Source: Prevotella sp. UBA2746 | GTDB lineage: Bacteria > Bacteroidota > Bacteroidia > Bacteroidales > Bacteroidaceae | Length of the DNA: 10,174 bases | Assembly (NCBI GenBank): GCA_002353555.1 | Contig: DEJO01000015.1 | Coordinates: 1-10,174 of the forward strand | Direction of reading: 5' to 3' | Position numbers and translations under genes: made by a program | Notes under the pieces: generated by a model | What the model was told of the DNA's origin: nothing | The model's database searches: none | The model's input: only the letters and a program-made list of their open reading frames with translations | Shown here: one piece after another, positions 5,482 to 10,174 of the stretch | Position numbering within the stretch: position 1 is the first letter of the stretch | How the letters are laid out: each line of letters starts with the position of its first letter

Positions 5482-7911
5482 ATGGCTAAACAATGGAGAA
5501 AGTCCCATTTGATGGGAAGAGTGTGCGCCATGTTGCTGATGGCAGCAGGCGCAATGAGTATGTCTGCCAAGGACATTCACGTGGCTACCACGGGTAGCGA
5601 CAGTAACGACGGTTCGGAAGCAGCCCCGCTGCTGACCATCCACAAGGCAGTAGAGATGGTGCAGGCTGGCGACCGCATCCTCATCCATGAGGGTACGTAC
5701 GTCATCAGCGAGCGTATCAAGATTCCTGAGCTGCCGACAAGTGCCGACAAGCGTTGCGAGATGCGTGCATGGCCGGAGGATGCCGTGGGCAAGGTGATCA
5801 TCGACGGTTCTGCCATGCACCACACGTCAGAGATTCCGTTCAAGCAGGGACGCTGTATCTACGTGAACCACCTCGCCAACTACTGGACGTTCTACGGTCT
5901 GACTCTTCAGAATGCCGAAGACAACGGTATGAAGGTGGAAGGCTCTTACAACATCATCGAGCGCTGCGTCTTCCGCTGGAACAACGACACCGGTCTGCAG
6001 ATTGGTATGTTCAAGGACTGGAGAATCGAGGAGACGAAGTCATTCCCCATCTCAGGTGCACCAGAATTTAACCCCCGATTCTCTTATTGTCGTTTCAACA
6101 AGGTGATCAACTGTGACTCCTACGAGAATGCTGATGCCAGATCCTATAACGGTAGTGACGACTACGGCGATGCTGACGGCTTTGCCGTGAAGCTGTTCCC
6201 CGGTCCTGGCACCGAGTTCCACGGCTGTCGTGCATGGACCAACTCCGACGACAACTGGGATCTCTACATGACTTATCACCCCGTAGTCATCGACTCATGC
6301 TGGGCTTACAATGCCGGACGTACCACAGACGGACGCGACGTTGGCAACGGTAACGGCTTCAAGCTTGGTGGCGGTGCAACCTCTGGTGGTGCTGCTTTCG
6401 AGCATTCTGTAGGAGCCCACGTGGTCACCAACTGTGTGGCTTTCGATAACCTGAAGAAAGGTTTCGACCAGAACAATGCCTACGAGGGCATGTATATCCT
6501 CAACTGTGTGGGATGGGGTAATGCTTACAACTACCGTTTCTCTACTGAGTTTAAGTATGGTCTGATGGACATTCACAACTGTATCGGATGGGGTGCTGAA
6601 AACAACAACCACGAATTCCTCTCCAGCGGTCCCGTGCATAACACCGACTACAACTCTTGGACCACCATTGACGGTTGCGAACCTATCAAGGACAAGAATA
6701 TTAAGACGAAAGACTATTCCAGTGAGTTCCAGTCATTAGCTGCTGCCGACTTCATGGCTCCCCGTGAGGCTGACGGTTCGCTGCCCAATAACGGTTTTGC
6801 ACGACTGAAGGAAACCAGTACCGTCTTCAAAGATAAGGGTATGCCCATCATCGGTTACACCCCGACCCGTAAGATGACCGAGTCGGAATGCTTAAATTAT
6901 ATGGAAGGAATAGAAGAGTATATCACAGCCGACGACATCTACATCGGTTACAACGATGCAGCTCCCGACTTTGGTGCTTTCGAGCTGCCGGGCGTACCTT
7001 TCGAAGACTATGTCGTTCCTGAGAAGATTGTCCTGACCTGTACCTCCGGCAACTCCTCGCAGGAGGTTGTCGAGGGACAGCCCATTGAACCTATCGTTTA
7101 CGAATGGAACGAAGCGGGTGCCGAACTGGGTGGTATCTTTAACCTGCCCGCCGGTTTGTGTGCCCTTTATGAAAACCACAAAATGACCATCAGCGGCACG
7201 CCGACAGAGAGCGGAACTTTCACCGTGACAGCTGTAGCACCAGAGGGAAGTGCCTCTAAACCTGTTTCCGCTACAGGTATCATCTCTGTTGTTACACCTT
7301 TCAAGGTGCTCACCGGCGACTGGTATCACTTCCAGGATGCTCCCGAAGCATTGCCCAATGACATCTCGAATGTTATTTCTGTCGTCAAGGCTTCTGCCTC
7401 AGACGAATACTCAAAGATTGATCCGGCGTACACAGAGCCGAAGGACGGTTCCATCCCCGGTGGTTGCACCCAGGGTGCTCTCGTCATGGGACGCAGCGGC
7501 GGCGGTGCCAAGTGGACCTTCCCCAATGGTGTGCTGCAGTTGAAGATCAACCTGCACTTCACGGGTGGACGCTCGTTCAAGATTGTGTACGAACTGGAAG
7601 GTGGTACTCCGCAGACCGTCAACGTCAGCGAGACCAAAGGTACCTATCTCAACTGGGATTTGCTGGCAGCAGCAGGAATCTCCGAGGCACAGGCTAAGAA
7701 GTTGAAGTCTATCTCCTTCACCAATTCTTCTTCTGGTGGCGAGTGCCGTATCTACGACATGTACATCCGCGTACCGGCAGAGACTACCGGCATCAACAGC
7801 GTTCAGGCTGTCAAGGCTGGCGACAGCAAGGTGAAGAAGTTCATCAAGGACGGCAAGCTTGTCATCAGCAAGAACGGAGAACTCTACAACGCATTGGGAC
7901 AGAAACTGTAA
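5482..7911 (+). CDS. Secreted pectate lyase, polysaccharide lyase family 9, with C-terminal Ig-like and beta-sandwich domains
   Basis: This 809-residue exoenzyme is predicted to cleave pectate or a related uronic acid chain by calcium-dependent beta-elimination. A signal peptide (about 1-29, ending SMSA-KD) precedes a right-handed parallel beta-helix (about 31-503) that closes with the usual PDFGAFE. In Pel9A, as I remember it, calcium is held by Asp209, 233, 234 and 237 and the base is Lys273. Here DADGFAVK gives Asp232, SDDNWD gives Asp256, 257 and 260, and GNGNGFKLGG gives Lys294; the first spacing (24 residues) is identical. Residues about 510-605 resemble a putative Ig domain (LPAGL, then ISGTPTESGTFTVTA). 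Residues about 606-766 form an unrecognised beta-rich domain. The chain ends in a short T9SS-like tail, YNALGQKL. Met11 is an alternative start. PL9 also includes other pectin-related activities, so the exact substrate is inferred. Confidence 0.9.
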   Translation: MAKQWRKSHLMGRVCAMLLMAAGAMSMSAKDIHVATTGSDSNDGSEAAPLLTIHKAVEMVQAGDRILIHEGTYVISERIKIPELPTSADKRCEMRAWPEDAVGKVIIDGSAMHHTSEIPFKQGRCIYVNHLANYWTFYGLTLQNAEDNGMKVEGSYNIIERCVFRWNNDTGLQIGMFKDWRIEETKSFPISGAPEFNPRFSYCRFNKVINCDSYENADARSYNGSDDYGDADGFAVKLFPGPGTEFHGCRAWTNSDDNWDLYMTYHPVVIDSCWAYNAGRTTDGRDVGNGNGFKLGGGATSGGAAFEHSVGAHVVTNCVAFDNLKKGFDQNNAYEGMYILNCVGWGNAYNYRFSTEFKYGLMDIHNCIGWGAENNNHEFLSSGPVHNTDYNSWTTIDGCEPIKDKNIKTKDYSSEFQSLAAADFMAPREADGSLPNNGFARLKETSTVFKDKGMPIIGYTPTRKMTESECLNYMEGIEEYITADDIYIGYNDAAPDFGAFELPGVPFEDYVVPEKIVLTCTSGNSSQEVVEGQPIEPIVYEWNEAGAELGGIFNLPAGLCALYENHKMTISGTPTESGTFTVTAVAPEGSASKPVSATGIISVVTPFKVLTGDWYHFQDAPEALPNDISNVISVVKASASDEYSKIDPAYTEPKDGSIPGGCTQGALVMGRSGGGAKWTFPNGVLQLKINLHFTGGRSFKIVYELEGGTPQTVNVSETKGTYLNWDLLAAAGISEAQAKKLKSISFTNSSSGGECRIYDMYIRVPAETTGINSVQAVKAGDSKVKKFIKDGKLVISKNGELYNALGQKL
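7884..7911 (+). repeat. 28-bp exact repeat, copy 1, encoding the lyase C-terminal tail
   Basis: The last 28 bases of this lyase gene, including the stop codon, are identical to the last 28 bases of the next lyase gene (10147-10174). They encode YNALGQKL and the stop. The sequence just upstream is similar in protein (DGKLVISKNG versus DGQLIIVKDG) but not in DNA. Confidence 0.95.
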
Positions 7912-8140
7912 GCCCACCCCCATCCCCAAGCCCCCCCATCCCCTCCCTGGGGAGGGGGGAAATGGGGATAGCTACTGATAATTATCGTTATATATTAAAA
8001 ACCTATAAACAAATCCTGCCTTACCGCCCCTCCCGTTCGGGAATTCTTGAAGCAGCGAGAGAAGACTAAGCTTGCTTAAAGTCTTCCGAGTCGTGACAAG
8101 AATCACCACGGGTAATGGGTTGGGGGTGGGTATCACGATT
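7912..8140 (+). repeat. Structured intercistronic element with C-rich and G-rich complementary ends
   Basis: The 229-bp gap between the lyases has no TAnnTTTG promoter box and no gene. Its start (7913-7926, C-rich) is complementary to its end (8117-8130, G-rich) at 13 of 14 positions. Inside are CCCCTCCC/GGGAGGGG (7940-7947 with 7950-7957), an outer ATCCCC/GGGGAT pair (7922-7927 with 7964-7969), CCCG/CGGG (8032-8041) and GAAGACT/AGTCTTC (8061-8067 with 8080-8086). None is followed by a clear T tract, so I do not call a terminator. The second lyase is probably read through from the first, with this region folding in the mRNA. Confidence 0.65.
8110..8130 (+). promoter_or_regulatory. Possible RNA G-quadruplex just before the second lyase start
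   Basis: Four G tracts (8110-8112, 8117-8119, 8122-8126 and 8128-8130) are separated by loops of 4, 2 and 1 bases, matching the usual three-tetrad quadruplex pattern on the coding strand. The motif ends 10 nt before the ATG at 8141, within the ribosome landing zone. The same bases could instead pair with the C-rich sequence after the first lyase. Confidence 0.4.
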
Positions 8141-10174
8141 ATGAAGAAATTATTTACTACTATCATGCTGCTCTGCTGCGCATTCGCGGCACAGGCAGTA
8201 GACCTGAAGGAAGACTTCAGCACCTTGACCAAGAATTCGTATGGAGGTAGCGCTGAAGAAACCGTTACATTGACTTCTGGTGACTGGAAGTTTTTTAAGA
8301 TTGGATATTCCAATAAGCAGGTAAAATTTACCAGCAGCACTTCTTCCTACATAGAAACACCAGCCCTCGACGACCCTGGAAAGATAGCTGTTGAATGGGG
8401 CTCAGGCGGTAGCAACAAGCTGATTGTCAAGTACTCCGTAGACGGCGGCGCATGGCAGACACTTGTTGAGTCGCCTTCCGGTGGCTCTGGTGCCAAGTCG
8501 TACAGCGGTAAGACCGGACTCGACGGCAAGACCAACGTGAAGTTCCGCTTCTCTGGCAGTTCTTCCAACACCTATGTGACGAAGATTACCATCAAGTCGG
8601 CGGTCGTCATCCCTGAAAGCGACGACCCGACATACGTCACTGAGGGCGCATGGGTGCCTACTAAGGATTTTCCCAAACCCTTGAAGGTTATCTATATGTC
8701 TCCGATGCCTTCAAACGAAACTCCTGACGGTTCGGAAGCAAGACCTTATTACAATTTGCAGCAGGCCGTCGATGCCGCTACACCAGGAACACACATTATC
8801 TGTAAAGGCGGTACTTATTACCAACAAGTACAAAGCGATGGCAAGTTCACTGTGCGCATCAAGAGCAGTGGAACAGCAGATGCACCTATCATCATCCGTT
8901 GTGCTGATGGCGAAAAGCCCGTCTTCGACTTTAAGGACGGACTGAACAACGAGCGTGTAGGCGAACGTGGTATCCTGTTGACTGGTGACTATTGGTGGTT
9001 CTTCGGTATTGAGGTTACCCATGCTGCTGATAATGGCATGAAGATTGAAGGCAACCACAACCGCATTGAACGCTGTGTGTTCCATCACAATCTTGACACA
9101 GGTCTGCAACTCGGTTTCGGACATAAGTTCCAGGATTCACATCCGGGCATCAGCAAGAACGATGGTTCCTATTGTTCTTATAACGACATCATAGACTGTG
9201 ACGCTTATTCCAATTGTGACTACGATACCAACTGGGGTTCCGATGCCGACGGCTTCGCCTGCAAGATGCATAATGGCAAGGGCAACCGCTTCATCCGTTG
9301 CCGTGCATGGAACAATGCAGATGATGGCTATGATCTCTATGAGACAGACTTCAGCGTTATCCTGGCAGAATGCTGGGGCGGCGATTCCGGTAAGTTGGAT
9401 TACGAATGGGTGAAAGAGTATGTGAAGAAAAGTACCTCCATGAGCTTTTCTGGCAATGGTAATGGTATCAAACTCGGTGGTAACGGCACTGGTGGTTCTT
9501 CAGCTGGTGTACACTACGCTTTCAATTGCATCGCCTATGGTTGTGATACGGGTTCTTCCACTAAAGGTTTCGACTGCAACAGCCATAAAGACGGACATGT
9601 CATCGTCGGTGGATTAGGCTTTGGTAGTGCTTATGACTACATGTTCGAGAGTGGCGGTTCCGATGCCAAGACGTTCTATTACAACAATGTCTGCTTGGGC
9701 AAGCAGGAAATCTGCGTCGGTTCAGACGATTATAACGCAGTCGGTTCGCAAGGTGCAAGCTTGAGTTGGGCGAACCACTTGGTAACAGGAGTCGGTGCAG
9801 ACAACTTCGTTTCTTTGGATCCTGAGGAAGCAGTGATGCCGCGCGACATCAAAGGTGGCATGCCACGTAAGTTCGGACGCTTGGTGAACGATCCGGAAAA
9901 TCCGTTGATTGATGCTGGTAATGCCAGCCTCGACAACGTGGATAACGTTTGGCAGGGACTCGTTGCCGAGTTCCCTTTCTTGGAGCGCAAGATTACGGGC
10001 AGTGCCCGCGACCTCGGTCCTTATGAGTTGGTTACCAGCTATGATGTTCCTACAGCCATCCATACGGTCAATGCAGCTCAGAAGGAGGTGAAGACTCGCA
10101 AGTACTTCCTCGACGGACAGCTCATCATCGTCAAAGACGGTGTACGCTACAACGCATTGGGACAGAAACTGTAA
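8141..10174 (+). CDS. Secreted pectate lyase, polysaccharide lyase family 9, with N-terminal beta-sandwich domain
   Basis: This 677-residue exoenzyme is the second PL9 lyase of the locus. The ATG at 8141 is chosen because it begins a clear signal peptide (KK, hydrophobic core, cleavage near AAQA-VD at 19/20); the frame extends upstream only to a TTG at 8072 through unlikely sequence. Residues about 20-155 form a beta-rich accessory domain (GDWKFFKIG, then KLIVKYSVDGGAWQTLVE), possibly carbohydrate-binding. The beta-helix spans about 183-632 and closes with RDLGPYE. The calcium ligands are Asp370 (DADGFACK), Asp394, 395 and 398 (ADDGYD), and the base is Lys444 (GNGNGIKLGG). About 12 extra residues before the lysine (KLDYEWVKEYVKKS region) set it apart from its neighbour and may shape the substrate cleft. 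It ends in the same YNALGQKL tail. Expression probably depends on the upstream lyase promoters. Confidence 0.9.
   Translation: MKKLFTTIMLLCCAFAAQAVDLKEDFSTLTKNSYGGSAEETVTLTSGDWKFFKIGYSNKQVKFTSSTSSYIETPALDDPGKIAVEWGSGGSNKLIVKYSVDGGAWQTLVESPSGGSGAKSYSGKTGLDGKTNVKFRFSGSSSNTYVTKITIKSAVVIPESDDPTYVTEGAWVPTKDFPKPLKVIYMSPMPSNETPDGSEARPYYNLQQAVDAATPGTHIICKGGTYYQQVQSDGKFTVRIKSSGTADAPIIIRCADGEKPVFDFKDGLNNERVGERGILLTGDYWWFFGIEVTHAADNGMKIEGNHNRIERCVFHHNLDTGLQLGFGHKFQDSHPGISKNDGSYCSYNDIIDCDAYSNCDYDTNWGSDADGFACKMHNGKGNRFIRCRAWNNADDGYDLYETDFSVILAECWGGDSGKLDYEWVKEYVKKSTSMSFSGNGNGIKLGGNGTGGSSAGVHYAFNCIAYGCDTGSSTKGFDCNSHKDGHVIVGGLGFGSAYDYMFESGGSDAKTFYYNNVCLGKQEICVGSDDYNAVGSQGASLSWANHLVTGVGADNFVSLDPEEAVMPRDIKGGMPRKFGRLVNDPENPLIDAGNASLDNVDNVWQGLVAEFPFLERKITGSARDLGPYELVTSYDVPTAIHTVNAAQKEVKTRKYFLDGQLIIVKDGVRYNALGQKL
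10147..10174 (+). repeat. 28-bp exact repeat, copy 2, encoding the lyase C-terminal tail
   Basis: Identical to 7884-7911, ending on the stop codon at the window edge. It encodes YNALGQKL, which resembles the middle of a type A T9SS sorting domain but has nothing after it. Confidence 0.95.

Noticed and set aside
7411..7929. 172-codon minus-strand open frame across the end of the first lyase
   Set aside because: It is a shadow of the lyase coding frame and runs out of the C-rich spacer; no motif or start context supports it.
7940..7970. Rho-independent terminator after the first lyase
   Set aside because: The stem is strong but is followed by mixed sequence with no T tract, and no promoter box for the second lyase exists in the gap.
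7912..8132. Miniature transposable element bounded by C-rich and G-rich inverted ends
   Set aside because: No target-site duplication is seen at the edges, and the ends are low-complexity C and G tracts that could arise without transposition.
8072..8140. Upstream TTG start extending the second lyase by 23 codons
   Set aside because: It would bury the signal peptide behind residues translated from the G-rich spacer. The ATG at 8141 gives a textbook signal peptide.

Overview
The window looks like one end of a polysaccharide utilisation locus (PUL) from a Bacteroidales genome, most likely Prevotella-like. Three things point there: an adjacent SusC/SusD outer-membrane pair, promoters of the Bacteroidetes type (TTTG, 20 bp, TAnnTTTG) with no Shine-Dalgarno-like leaders, and secreted enzymes that stop at a short YNALGQKL tail resembling part of a type IX secretion C-terminal domain. 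The genus is an inference from style, not from a marker gene.

Layout: positions 1-169 hold no supportable gene, only a GC-rich hairpin that may terminate the leftward operon. On the minus strand lie a SusD-like surface lipoprotein (170-1741) and, 12 bp upstream of it, a SusC-like TonB-dependent transporter (1754-4924). A 557-bp divergent control region (4925-5481) carries one leftward promoter for the susC/susD pair, interleaved inverted repeats beside it, two tandem rightward promoters with the same TATCTTTG box and the same 20-bp spacing, and a degenerate 9-bp tandem repeat between those two promoters. On the plus strand follow two secreted family 9 polysaccharide lyases (5482-7911 and 8141-10174), separated by a 229-bp structured gap whose C-rich start and G-rich end are complementary.

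The genes fit one job. The lyases cut pectin-type uronic acid chains (most likely homogalacturonan) by calcium-dependent beta-elimination outside the cell, and the SusC/SusD pair captures and imports the unsaturated oligosaccharides. Both lyases keep the four calcium-binding aspartates and the catalytic lysine of PL9. They differ in accessory modules: the first has an Ig-like and a beta-sandwich domain after the catalytic helix, the second has a beta-sandwich domain before it. No regulator, GH28, GH105 or pectin esterase is visible, so the rest of the locus probably lies outside the window.

The protein families are well known. The less ordinary content is non-coding: the promoter-associated 9-bp repeat, the operator-like repeats, and the intercistronic element with a possible G-quadruplex 10 nt before the second lyase start.
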